Origin: an uncultured Pelagibacteraceae bacterium
GTDB taxonomy: Bacteria; Pseudomonadota; Alphaproteobacteria; Pelagibacterales; Pelagibacteraceae
Length of the DNA: 21,769 nucleotides
Reading direction: 5' to 3'
NCBI GenBank assembly: GCA_902509725.1
Contig: CABWYI010000013.1
Location: 1 to 21,769 of the forward strand
In this document: positions 9,243 through 15,924 of the stretch, piece by piece
Layout of the letters: every line of letters begins with the position of its first letter
Position numbering within the stretch: the stretch's first letter is position 1
The notes under the pieces: model-generated
Told to the model about the DNA's origin: nothing
Databases searched by the model: none
What the model saw: only the letters and a program-made list of their open reading frames with translations
Translations under genes and position numbers: made by a program

Positions 9243-9298
9243 TAAGCGATTCCTACTAAATTTTTATTCATAACGAAACAAAATTGTATCTGTGGATA

Positions 9299-9772
9299 TC
9301 AAATTGAGCTTCCCAACGGTATAGGATTGGATACAACTGTAGTTAACCAACAGCCTTGTAAAGGACCTTCCAGTGTGAATTTCTCAACTTGCCAATTAAA
9401 TTTGTGATAAACCTTCTCTTTATCCAAAATAACTACTTCAAATTGGGCCCAATTGTCACTACTTCCTAACTCAGTAACAGTATGGCTTATATGGTTAATA
9501 AGCATCTGATAAGAATTACCTTTAATCATCATTTTGAAGTTTGGTAAGGGACCAGTATTTTTTTTATTAGTTGGATGAGCAAAATTCCAAGTTTGTTCAA
9601 TACCACTATCTTCAAATTTTTTGTCATTATTCATTAAAGCAACTAATTGGATTTTAACTACTTCTGCTGGCAGAATTGAATTATTTGGAGTTAATAAATC
9701 TGCTTTTAAAAATGAAATATTTAAGAAAAAAAATAAAACTACATTAAACGTTAAGTGCAGTTTTTTTAACAT
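9299..9772 (-). CDS. Exported DUF4864-like protein
   Basis: The 157-residue protein begins MLKKLHLTFNVVLFFFLNIS, a lysine-rich start followed by a hydrophobic core, then a likely cleavage near FLKA (21-24). The mature part contains LTPNNSILPAEVVKIQLVAL, then NNDKKFEDSGIEQTWNFAHP and GPLPNFKMMI, and ends near LQGCWLTTVV; this pattern resembles DUF4864 proteins of bacteria and plant chloroplasts. Function is unknown. The ATG at 9772 is chosen because it starts a proper signal peptide; the frame is open to 9820, but that adds 16 residues inside the upstream gene. The start region overlaps the quinone reductase gene by 29 bases. A 56-base gap separates it from the DMGDH-like gene downstream, which may hold a separate promoter. 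Confidence 0.72.
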   Translation of the reverse strand: MLKKLHLTFNVVLFFFLNISFLKADLLTPNNSILPAEVVKIQLVALMNNDKKFEDSGIEQTWNFAHPTNKKNTGPLPNFKMMIKGNSYQMLINHISHTVTELGSSDNWAQFEVVILDKEKVYHKFNWQVEKFTLEGPLQGCWLTTVVSNPIPLGSSI

Positions 9773-10313
9773 CTTGGAGGAATTCTTCTCTTTTTTTATC
9801 ACCAACAAATGGTACTGCAAAATATCTTCTATAATTAATATTATAAATGCCGCACATATGAAAAACTCCTCTTTTTAATCTTCTAATAGGCAAATTTAAA
9901 AAAAATGTAGTAATTGCTAATCTTGGCGATCCATAAGTACAAAAAATAATTGCTTTTTTATCTCTTAGATTTCCAATTGGGTATCCATAATTACCCCACA
10001 ACTGCTTAAACCTAAAAGCCCATGGTGGTGCCAAAACTTTATCTATCCATCCCTCAACTATCGCAGGCATTCTAAAATTCCAAATCGGTGCAATCAAAAC
10101 TATCGTGTCACTAGTTTCAATTCTTTTTCTGTGATCCAAAACAATTTTATCAGGTTCTTCTCCTGCAAAAACTGGATCAAATTTTTCTTTATAAAGATCT
10201 ATAACATCAACAGAATGCCCTTTTTCTTCAGCTGTTTTTATAAAAGTATCTCTAATAGCTGCATTAAAAGATTTGTCATTATAATGACCGTATATTAGAA
10301 ATATTTTTTTCAT
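9744..10313 (-). CDS. Flavodoxin-fold NAD(P)H:quinone oxidoreductase family protein
   Basis: This 189-residue protein belongs to the flavodoxin-2 fold group that includes MdaB, KefF and NQO1-type reductases. Its first strand is KKIFLIYGHYND (2-13), where the phosphate-binding loop normally reads GHP..S. The FMN-contacting segment APIWNFRMPAIVEGWIDKVL (75-94) and the following PPWAFRF are typical. Such enzymes transfer two electrons from NAD(P)H to quinones or act as regulatory subunits. There is no partner transporter nearby, so a KefF-type role is unlikely. It ends inside the DUF4864-like gene and follows the CoA-binding gene by one base, within the long minus-strand run. Specific substrate is unknown. 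Confidence 0.82.
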   Translation of the reverse strand: MKKIFLIYGHYNDKSFNAAIRDTFIKTAEEKGHSVDVIDLYKEKFDPVFAGEEPDKIVLDHRKRIETSDTIVLIAPIWNFRMPAIVEGWIDKVLAPPWAFRFKQLWGNYGYPIGNLRDKKAIIFCTYGSPRLAITTFFLNLPIRRLKRGVFHMCGIYNINYRRYFAVPFVGDKKREEFLQDVKKTALNV

Positions 10314-10314
10314 A

Positions 10315-10749
10315 CTAACTTTGTAAAACTGGAAATGCCTGCCTTACTTTTAAAAAGTGTTTTTGATATTCCATCTTAGTGCATTTGTCTTCAACATATT
10401 CAATCTTATTTTCTTCAACAATTTTTTTTGCTTCTTCACTTTTTATACCCAACTGTAACCATAAAACTTTGGCTTTGATACTGACTGTATCTTTTGCGAT
10501 ATCTAGTGCTTCTTTTGAGGGTCTAAAAACATCGACGATATCAACTGAATCTTTAATATCAGTTATTTTTTCAAAAACTTCCTCTCCTAAAATTTTTTGA
10601 CCTTTGGCTTTTGGATTTACAGGAAAAACTTTAAATCCATATTTTTGCATATATTTCATTACAATGGTTGATGCTTTTGTTGGATCATTACTCACTCCAA
10701 CCATTGCAATAGATTTATATTTTGAAAGTATTTCTTTAATATTACTCAT
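10315..10749 (-). CDS. CoA-binding domain protein (YccU-like)
   Basis: This 144-residue single-domain protein has the CoA-binding Rossmann fold seen in the N-terminal part of acyl-CoA synthetases and in stand-alone YccU-like proteins. The first loop is IAMVGVSNDPTKAS (14-27), followed by FKVFPVNPKAKGQKILGE (39-56) and DIVDVFRP (85-92). The conserved late cysteine segment is EDKCTKMEYQKH. Stand-alone members have no established reaction; binding of CoA or a related nucleotide is the family inference. The start ATG lies inside the end of the small membrane protein gene upstream (8-base overlap), so the two are co-transcribed. Confidence 0.88.
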   Translation of the reverse strand: MSNIKEILSKYKSIAMVGVSNDPTKASTIVMKYMQKYGFKVFPVNPKAKGQKILGEEVFEKITDIKDSVDIVDVFRPSKEALDIAKDTVSIKAKVLWLQLGIKSEEAKKIVEENKIEYVEDKCTKMEYQKHFLKVRQAFPVLQS

Positions 10750-10939
10750 TATTTTTTCTTATCTGATCTTCACAAAATTTCTTTGCTTCATTTAAATCCG
10801 TAATTTTAGTCTCAGATAGTTTTTGGCTGCCAGCGACACAGGCATCAACAGCTCTTTTAAAATTATGATCTCTCATATCTAAAACTATATAAAGCCCGAT
10901 GATTATAAAAATTACAATTAAGCCATTTTTTATTGTCAT
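10742..10939 (-). CDS. Small single-helix membrane protein, unknown function
   Basis: The 65-residue product has one hydrophobic helix (about 6-21, GLIVIFIIIGLYIVLDM) followed by a charged tail with two cysteines (C34 and C56) that could form a disulfide or bind a ligand. It looks like a real gene because its ATG overlaps the TGA of the crotonase gene in the compact ATGA form and its end overlaps the CoA-binding gene. I do not recognise a family. The tail pattern DACVAGSQKLSETK then AKKFCEDQIRK suggests a small periplasmic or cytoplasmic helical hairpin, depending on topology. Confidence 0.7.
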   Translation of the reverse strand: MTIKNGLIVIFIIIGLYIVLDMRDHNFKRAVDACVAGSQKLSETKITDLNEAKKFCEDQIRKNNE

Positions 10940-11709
10940 TTATTTTTCCACTTTGGTTTTCTTTTTTCTAGAAATGCTGAAATACCTTCTTTAGCATCCA
11001 TAGCCATCATATTAAGAGTCATCATTTTACTAGTGTAAGCATAAGCCCTCTTTAATGGCATTTCCAACTGTTTATAAAAAGCTTGCTTACCAATTTTAAT
11101 TGTAAGGTTTGATTTTGAGGCAATTTTTTTTGCAACTTTTAAAACTTCAGTATTTAATTTTGATTTTGGATAGCAATCATTTATCAAGCCAATTTCTTTT
11201 GCGTAATTTGCCTTAATCGGTTCTCCAGTAAGCAGCATTTTCATCATTGGTTTTCTATTAATCTTTCTGCTAACAGCAACCATTGGTGTACTACAAAATA
11301 AACCTATATTTACTCCAGGAGTAGCAAACAAAGAATCTTTTGTACTATAAGCTAAATCGCAACTCGCAACTAATTGACATCCTGCTGCATAAGCTGCTCC
11401 ATGAACCTTTGCAATTACAGGTTTTCTTCCCTCAACAATTTGCAACATTAATTTTGAACAGAGGTTAAATAGTTCTTGATATTTTTGTTTTTTTTTTAAC
11501 CCCCTTACTTCCTTTAAATTGTGACCTGCGCTAAATCCTTTTCCAGCACCTTCAAGAATTATTACTTTAACATTTTTATTTTTATTAAGTTTTTTAAAAA
11601 CTTTGATTAAATCAATAAGGTTTCTCGTTGATAAAGAATTATATGTTTTGGGGTCATTAATAATGACTCTTGAAATATCTTTTCCTTGATTAATAACTTC
11701 TATATTCAT
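10936..11709 (-). CDS. Enoyl-CoA hydratase/isomerase superfamily protein (ECHDC3-like)
   Basis: The 257 residues form a crotonase fold. The oxyanion-hole elements are KGFSAGHNLKEV (57-68) and HGAAYAAGCQLVASCDLAY (103-121). The next block, FATPGVNIGLFCSTPMVAVS, matches the ECHDC3-type subgroup. Both glutamates used by classical enoyl-CoA hydratases for water addition are absent at the expected sites: Q replaces the first in AGCQL and the second region reads GVNIG. Plain hydratase activity is therefore doubtful; an isomerase, hydrolase or other CoA-thioester role is possible. It follows the nucleotidyltransferase gene by 10 bases and overlaps the small membrane protein gene by four. Its 5' third contains a 10-base A tract on the coding strand. 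Confidence 0.88.
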   Translation of the reverse strand: MNIEVINQGKDISRVIINDPKTYNSLSTRNLIDLIKVFKKLNKNKNVKVIILEGAGKGFSAGHNLKEVRGLKKKQKYQELFNLCSKLMLQIVEGRKPVIAKVHGAAYAAGCQLVASCDLAYSTKDSLFATPGVNIGLFCSTPMVAVSRKINRKPMMKMLLTGEPIKANYAKEIGLINDCYPKSKLNTEVLKVAKKIASKSNLTIKIGKQAFYKQLEMPLKRAYAYTSKMMTLNMMAMDAKEGISAFLEKRKPKWKNK

Positions 11710-11719
11710 AAGGGGTTAA

Positions 11720-12094
11720 TTATTTAAGTTTACCCTCTTCTCTCATTTTTGCTCTTATTTTAGTTGCCGAGATTTCTTGAATTTCTTTAGAAAGTTCAAT
11801 TTCCTCAATTTTATAACCCACACCTCTACCATAACAAATATTAGTAATATTTGGCACCACCATAATCTTAAAATGCCCCTCAAACTCAGGGTTTAATCTA
11901 TCTTCAATATTTTTTTTTACTGTTTCAAAATCAAATGGATTGTCATCAACTCCCTGAACGTCTCTAATTTGAATACAAACTTGACCTGTTTTTTTTATAA
12001 TTTCTTTGAATAAAGTATAATGACCATCGTGGAACGGTTGCCATCTTCCTAACATTTGTGCAGTTGGTTTTTTATTATCCCATTTGTAAGTCAT
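11720..12094 (-). CDS. Small HxGH nucleotidyltransferase (cytidylyl/adenylyltransferase family)
   Basis: This 124-residue protein has the two signatures of the HxGH nucleotidyltransferase superfamily: GRWQPFHDGHYTLFKEI (16-32), with the nucleotide-binding histidines H22 and H25, and ISATKIR (108-114), equivalent to the ISSTxIR motif. Members transfer AMP or CMP from a nucleoside triphosphate to a phosphorylated small molecule; NMN adenylyltransferases and glycerol-3-phosphate cytidylyltransferases are of similar size. The fold seems complete but minimal. Its ATG overlaps the stop of the kinase gene by one base, suggesting the two enzymes act in sequence: phosphorylation, then nucleotidyl transfer. 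The substrate cannot be read from the sequence. Confidence 0.85.
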   Translation of the reverse strand: MTYKWDNKKPTAQMLGRWQPFHDGHYTLFKEIIKKTGQVCIQIRDVQGVDDNPFDFETVKKNIEDRLNPEFEGHFKIMVVPNITNICYGRGVGYKIEEIELSKEIQEISATKIRAKMREEGKLK

Positions 12095-12501
12095 TATTTT
12101 ATCTCCTTTAATATTTTCGGTGCCCAGTTTTTAGCATCTTGAGTAGTAACATGAAAGTCATACTTATCTGGTTTTACAAACATTTTATTTGTATCATCAA
12201 ATCTACCTTCTTTAATTGTATCAACCCAAATAATAAAATCCGCAGGAAACAAACTTCTTGCTTGAGGTGTTGGGCAAATAAAATCAGCAACAACATAGTT
12301 TCCTTCATTTTTTAATTTTATTGCAAAGTTTGCCATTCTTTTTGCTTGTCTTTTTCTACCTTCTTCAGAAAAATCCCAATCATTAGCTTCTTTTCTTACT
12401 TCATCTGCATTTAATCTTTTAGCATTTAACATTGGTCCTAACTCATTAGCTAGAGTTGTTTTTCCAGATCCAGGTAAACCCATTATAAGAATTATTTTCA
12501 T
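12094..12501 (-). CDS. Small P-loop kinase, adenylylsulfate-kinase-like
   Basis: The 135 residues carry a Walker A motif MGLPGSGKTTLANEL (7-21), an acidic LNADEVR segment (30-36) and DFSEEGRKRQAKRMANFA (43-60), resembling APS kinase (CysC). The CysC phosphoserine/substrate region normally reads ISP; here it is DFICPTPQARSLF, so cysteine replaces the serine. The protein is also much shorter than CysC (about 200). No ATP sulfurylase genes are nearby. It is therefore better called a CysC-related kinase with unknown substrate than an APS kinase. It begins one base after the Rieske oxygenase stop and overlaps the nucleotidyltransferase gene by one base. Confidence 0.82.
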   Translation of the reverse strand: MKIILIMGLPGSGKTTLANELGPMLNAKRLNADEVRKEANDWDFSEEGRKRQAKRMANFAIKLKNEGNYVVADFICPTPQARSLFPADFIIWVDTIKEGRFDDTNKMFVKPDKYDFHVTTQDAKNWAPKILKEIK

Positions 12502-12502
12502 A

Positions 12503-13711
12503 TTATATTAAAATATTAGCTACCCACTTATGAAATTGATGTGTTGGTTGATCCATTACAGGTGAAAAGTTTCCCCCATTATAAACTGGGGAGCTTCTTC
12601 CTTCTTGCATTCCTTCAATTGCATCAACATCCTCTAACATAACATCTTTCCAAAACCTTGCATTTTCTTTTCTTAAATCTTTCAACTCTTCTCCATTTGC
12701 ACTATGGTTTCCAACATAATACATTTGCATATGTTCTTTAGTTTTACGTATTGAAAATGGTTCTAACCAAAAAACATAAAAATGATCAATATGTAAACCA
12801 ATCATTACGTTAGGAAATAGGGCAATATATTCTGAGTTTTTTAACATATTTTTTTCCCAGTTTGGAAAGGTATTAAATTTTTTGTTTCCTTTAGCTAAAT
12901 GTTCATATCTTTTACTTCCTTGTCCAGCAAATCTATTCGGTAAACCTTGAATATGATAATGATCATTAATATTAGAAACTTTATTTAATTCAGGATGAAT
13001 TGTTGGCAGATGATAACTTTCACAATAATTTTCTATAGCAAATTTCCAATTACAATTAACGTCTAAACTAAAGTATCCATAGTCATTAGAATGTACTATT
13101 AATTCTTGATCTTCTTTATTAATGAATTTTGACCATCTTTGCTCAAGAGGTTTAATATATTCGTCAAATTCAATCTCATTAGAGTTTATGTTTATAAAAA
13201 TGATATCCATCCAAACTTTAGTTTTAACCTCTTTAAGATGACTTTTGACTTTGTCAAATTTTTCTGAGTGGTGTTTATTCAGCCCTCCAATGTGAGGTGT
13301 TGCGACTAAATTTCCTTCAAAGTCGTATGACCAAGAATGATAGGGGCATCTAATTACATTTTTTAAATTACAGGTTTTGTCTAAAAGTTTAAACCCTCTG
13401 TGACTACATACATTATGAAAAACTCGAATCTTCATATCTTTACTTCTAATTAAAATTAAGGGAATCCCCAATAGATTGTATGGCTTGGCATCTCCCGGGT
13501 TTGGTATTGAGCTTCCAACTCCAACAACTGTCCATTTATCACAAAAAATCCTCTTTTTTTCATAAGCTAAATAGTCCTCACTCGTGTAACACTCATTAGG
13601 AAGACCATTTGCTACCTCTATTGACTTGTTAACAGCCTCTATTTTTTTAACATCTAAAATTTCAGATAGTTTTTTATTTTTGTAATTTTGGTCCACAAAA
13701 AAAATTATCAT
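12503..13711 (-). CDS. Rieske non-heme iron oxygenase, alpha subunit (possible quaternary amine oxygenase)
   Basis: The enzyme has an N-terminal Rieske domain with C102, H104 (NVCSHRGF) and C122, H125 (RCPYHSW), and a C-terminal catalytic domain whose mononuclear iron ligands are expected at H234 and H239 (ENYCESYHLPTIHPEL) plus an aspartate in EDVDAIEGMQEG. The residue bridging the Rieske and catalytic irons of neighbouring subunits is normally aspartate; here it is E231 (CESYH), as reported for the carnitine oxygenase CntA. Relatives include glycine betaine monooxygenase GbcA. A reductase partner is not in the window. The start is uncertain: ATG at 13711 is used (402 residues), ATG at 13720 or a TTG at 13732 also fit the frame. 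It is the first gene of a long minus-strand run and is divergent from the MTHFR-like gene. Confidence 0.88.
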   Translation of the reverse strand: MIIFFVDQNYKNKKLSEILDVKKIEAVNKSIEVANGLPNECYTSEDYLAYEKKRIFCDKWTVVGVGSSIPNPGDAKPYNLLGIPLILIRSKDMKIRVFHNVCSHRGFKLLDKTCNLKNVIRCPYHSWSYDFEGNLVATPHIGGLNKHHSEKFDKVKSHLKEVKTKVWMDIIFININSNEIEFDEYIKPLEQRWSKFINKEDQELIVHSNDYGYFSLDVNCNWKFAIENYCESYHLPTIHPELNKVSNINDHYHIQGLPNRFAGQGSKRYEHLAKGNKKFNTFPNWEKNMLKNSEYIALFPNVMIGLHIDHFYVFWLEPFSIRKTKEHMQMYYVGNHSANGEELKDLRKENARFWKDVMLEDVDAIEGMQEGRSSPVYNGGNFSPVMDQPTHQFHKWVANILI

Positions 13712-13731
13712 GAGCACCATTTTTGGCAACA

Positions 13732-13789
13732 ATTATCGGTTGGGGGTCAATTGTTGAATTTCTTTGACAGCTTTTTCAAATAAGATAAT
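13732..13789. promoter_or_regulatory. Divergent promoter region between the Rieske and MTHFR-like operons
   Basis: The 87-base gap between the two divergent genes holds a perfect TTGACA at 13764-13769 (plus strand) followed 14 bases later by GATAAT at 13784-13789; an alternative -10, TAATGA at 13786-13791, gives 16-base spacing. On the minus strand a GATAAT lies at 13737-13732, which would exclude the TTG start of the Rieske gene. The plus-strand elements leave almost no leader before the ATG at 13799 and no Shine-Dalgarno is present. A short inverted repeat TCAA-TTG-TTGA spans 13747-13757. These are pattern matches only, in AT-rich DNA where such matches occur by chance. Confidence 0.35.
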
Positions 13790-13798
13790 GATCTAGAA

Positions 13799-14527
13799 AT
13801 GAAATTTTCGTTAGAAATTGGCCCAAATACCGACCTAGAAACGGTACCACCAGTAAATGATGTTTATATAACTATGTTACCTGGTGGTGATTATAAAGAA
13901 ACTGCTCAAAAAGCTGTTGAGCTTGTTAAAAAGGGTTTCAACCCTGTTCCTCATTTTCCTGCAAGATCAATGTACAATGAGGAAGATCTTAAAGATTATG
14001 TTTCTAGATGTAAAGATGGGGGAGTAAAACAAGTCTTGATCATTGGCGGTGGTAGAGAGCCCGTTGGAAAATTTGATAGTTCATACCAGCTTTTGGAAAC
14101 TGGTTATTTTGAGAAGATGACAATAGGAATAGCTGGACACCCAGAAGGGAGTCCTGATATATCAGATTCAAATTTAGAAAAAGCTATGATAGATAAAAAG
14201 CCTTATGCTGATTATATAGTAACTCAATGGTTGCTTGATCCTCAGCCTATCATAGATTTTATATCTAAACAAAGCATACCAGTGCATGTGGGAATTACTG
14301 GTCCTCTAAAAATATCTAGCTTGATTAAATTTGCTAATATTGTTGGAGCAAAAAATTCCCTTAATTTTCTTAAGTCTAATTTTAGTAAGGCGTTAGATTT
14401 ATTGAAACCTAAAGACCCTAATGATTTAATTGGGAAAGTTAAATCGCATACTGATTTCTTCCACATTTATACATTCGGCGGCTTGAAGGAAACTAACAAG
14501 TGGTTGAAGGAGAATAGTTATGTCTAA
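13799..14527 (+). CDS. Methylenetetrahydrofolate reductase-like protein
   Basis: This 242-residue TIM-barrel protein resembles MetF but is shorter (MetF is about 290). Corresponding blocks are FSLEIGPN (3-10) with E6 matching the catalytic glutamate, PHFPAR (51-56), AGHPEGSPD (112-120), ADYIVTQWLLD (137-147) with Q143, and VHVGITGP (161-168). MetF normally has an LRGD motif whose aspartate interacts with the FAD and folate; here the site reads IIGGGREPVG (81-90) with no aspartate. The DmdA-like gene downstream overlaps it by 8 bases, with its Shine-Dalgarno inside this gene. A plausible role is oxidising methyl-THF produced by that partner. Whether it binds FAD, and which direction it runs, are unknown. 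E. coli-type MetF for methionine synthesis is less likely. Confidence 0.8.
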   Translation: MKFSLEIGPNTDLETVPPVNDVYITMLPGGDYKETAQKAVELVKKGFNPVPHFPARSMYNEEDLKDYVSRCKDGGVKQVLIIGGGREPVGKFDSSYQLLETGYFEKMTIGIAGHPEGSPDISDSNLEKAMIDKKPYADYIVTQWLLDPQPIIDFISKQSIPVHVGITGPLKISSLIKFANIVGAKNSLNFLKSNFSKALDLLKPKDPNDLIGKVKSHTDFFHIYTFGGLKETNKWLKENSYV

Positions 14528-15878
14528 AGAATTTGACTATACTAAACTAAAACATGTTACTTCAGTTGATCAATCAGATCGAAAAGTACCATACAATTTA
14601 AGACAAAGTGGGCCAACTAAAGTTGAAATGCTTATTTCAACAAGAGTAAGAAAATCACCTTATTGGCATTTATCAATGCAAGCAGGTTGTTGGAGAGCTA
14701 CTGTTTATAATCGTATTTATCATCCAAGAGGTTATGTAAAACCTGAAGATGGTGGAGCAATGGTTGAATATGATGCTATCGTAAATCATGTTACAATGTG
14801 GAATGTTGCAGTTGAAAGACAAATAAGAGTTAAAGGTCCAGATGCAGAAAAGTTTACTGATTATGTAATAACTAGAGATGCAACAAAAATTTCCCCTATG
14901 AGAGCTAGATATGTAATTTTATGTAATGCGTATGGTGGAGTTTTAAATGATCCAATTCTTTTAAGAATTTCAAAAGATGAATTTTGGTTCTCATTATCTG
15001 ATTCTGACATTGGTATGTATCTACAAGGAGTAAATGCTGATGGAAGATTTAATGTAGAAATAGATGAAATTGATGTAAGTCCTGTTCAAATCCAGGGCCC
15101 AAAATCAAAAGCATTAATGAAAGATCTTTGTGGTGATCAAGTTGATTTTGATAATATGCCTTTCTATGGTTTAGCAGAAGTTAAGGTGGGTGGAAGAAGT
15201 TGTGTAATTTCACAATCAGGTTTCTCTGGAGAAGCTGGATATGAAATATACTTAAGAGACTCAACTTTATATGCTGAAGATATGTGGAATGCTGTTCTTG
15301 AAGCTGGAAAAAAACATAGCCTAATGGTTATTGCTCCTGCTCACCATAGAAGAATTCAAGCTGGAATTCTCTCATGGGGTCAAGACATGGACCATCAACA
15401 TAATCCTTTTCAGTGTAACTTAGGTTACCAAGTTTCATTGTCTGGAAAAGGTGAATGGAATAAAAAAGCTAATTATGTTGGTAAAGCTGCACTAGAAAAA
15501 ATGGGTAAAGAAATTAAGGATGGTAAAAAACCATACAAACTTCAGTTAGTTGGACTTGAATTAGGTGGAAAACCTATTGAAGAATATGCTCCTGACTTTT
15601 GGTTAATATCACCTGAAAGTGGAGGAGATCCAGTGGGATTTATTACATCTCCTTGGTATCACCCAGAAAAAAAACAAAACATTGCTATGGGATATGTGCC
15701 ATTTGACGGGACATTAAATGCTAATGGATTTCCAAAAGGTAAAATTGGGACTAAATATAAAGTTCATTTACCTGAAAAATACTCTGATGCACCAGGTAAA
15801 CCTGTAGATGCTGTAGTGGTTGATATTCCATTTAAAGAGTCTTTTAACGCAAATACAAGAGAAGTTGTAAAAGGCTAA
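14520..15878 (+). CDS. DmdA/GcvT-like tetrahydrofolate methyltransferase, substrate unknown
   Basis: The 452-residue protein has a GcvT-type tetrahydrofolate-binding domain (about 36-330) and a C-terminal barrel (about 340-450). VTMWNVAVERQIRVKGPDAE (91-110) and WFSLSDSDIG (156-165) closely match DMSP demethylase DmdA, and NDPILLRI (143-150) and SGEAGYEIYL (236-245) supply D144 and E242 at the usual catalytic/folate positions. It is about 80 residues longer than DmdA (369), with an N-terminal extension and a longer C-terminal domain, so it is a paralogue rather than DmdA itself. It likely transfers a methyl from an unknown methylated substrate to THF. A strong Shine-Dalgarno AAGGAG (14507-14512) lies 7 bases before the ATG. 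It overlaps the MTHFR-like gene and is followed by a strong hairpin. Confidence 0.82.
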   Translation: MSKEFDYTKLKHVTSVDQSDRKVPYNLRQSGPTKVEMLISTRVRKSPYWHLSMQAGCWRATVYNRIYHPRGYVKPEDGGAMVEYDAIVNHVTMWNVAVERQIRVKGPDAEKFTDYVITRDATKISPMRARYVILCNAYGGVLNDPILLRISKDEFWFSLSDSDIGMYLQGVNADGRFNVEIDEIDVSPVQIQGPKSKALMKDLCGDQVDFDNMPFYGLAEVKVGGRSCVISQSGFSGEAGYEIYLRDSTLYAEDMWNAVLEAGKKHSLMVIAPAHHRRIQAGILSWGQDMDHQHNPFQCNLGYQVSLSGKGEWNKKANYVGKAALEKMGKEIKDGKKPYKLQLVGLELGGKPIEEYAPDFWLISPESGGDPVGFITSPWYHPEKKQNIAMGYVPFDGTLNANGFPKGKIGTKYKVHLPEKYSDAPGKPVDAVVVDIPFKESFNANTREVVKG

Positions 15879-15887
15879 TTTTTTTAA

Positions 15888-15910
15888 AAGGGGGAGTTTT
15901 ACTCCCCCTT
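15888..15910 (+). terminator. Hairpin after the DmdA-like gene, probable intrinsic terminator
   Basis: A perfect 10-base stem AAGGGGGAGT / ACTCCCCCTT with a TTT loop lies 9 bases after the stop codon. The five G-C pairs stand out strongly in this AT-rich sequence. The downstream sequence (ACTTATATCT) is only partly T-rich, so the element may also act as an mRNA 3' end stabiliser or work with another factor. It separates the MTHFR-like/DmdA-like operon from the small membrane protein genes. Confidence 0.75.
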
Positions 15911-15924
15911 ACTTATATCTCATA

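Noticed and set aside
9243..9298. Possible glycine or SAM riboswitch before the DMGDH-like gene
   Set aside because: The gap is only 56 bases with no stable hairpins or conserved riboswitch core; only a promoter and a Shine-Dalgarno fit there.
9773..9820. Longer N terminus of the DUF4864-like protein
   Set aside because: It would put 16 charged residues before a clear signal peptide and lies inside the upstream gene; the ATG at 9772 is a better start.
12094..12501. Annotation as adenylylsulfate kinase (CysC)
   Set aside because: The protein is too short, lacks the serine of the ISP motif and has no sulfate-activation neighbours; only a CysC-like kinase fold is supported.
13712..13732. TTG or ATG start upstream for the Rieske oxygenase
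   Set aside because: The TTG at 13732 overlaps a possible minus-strand -10 element. The ATG at 13720 cannot be excluded, but 13711 is the more conservative choice.
14520..15878. Annotation as DmdA (DMSP demethylase) or as GcvT of the glycine cleavage system
   Set aside because: DmdA motifs are present, but the protein is about 80 residues longer and no gcvH or gcvP is nearby, so neither specific name is supported.
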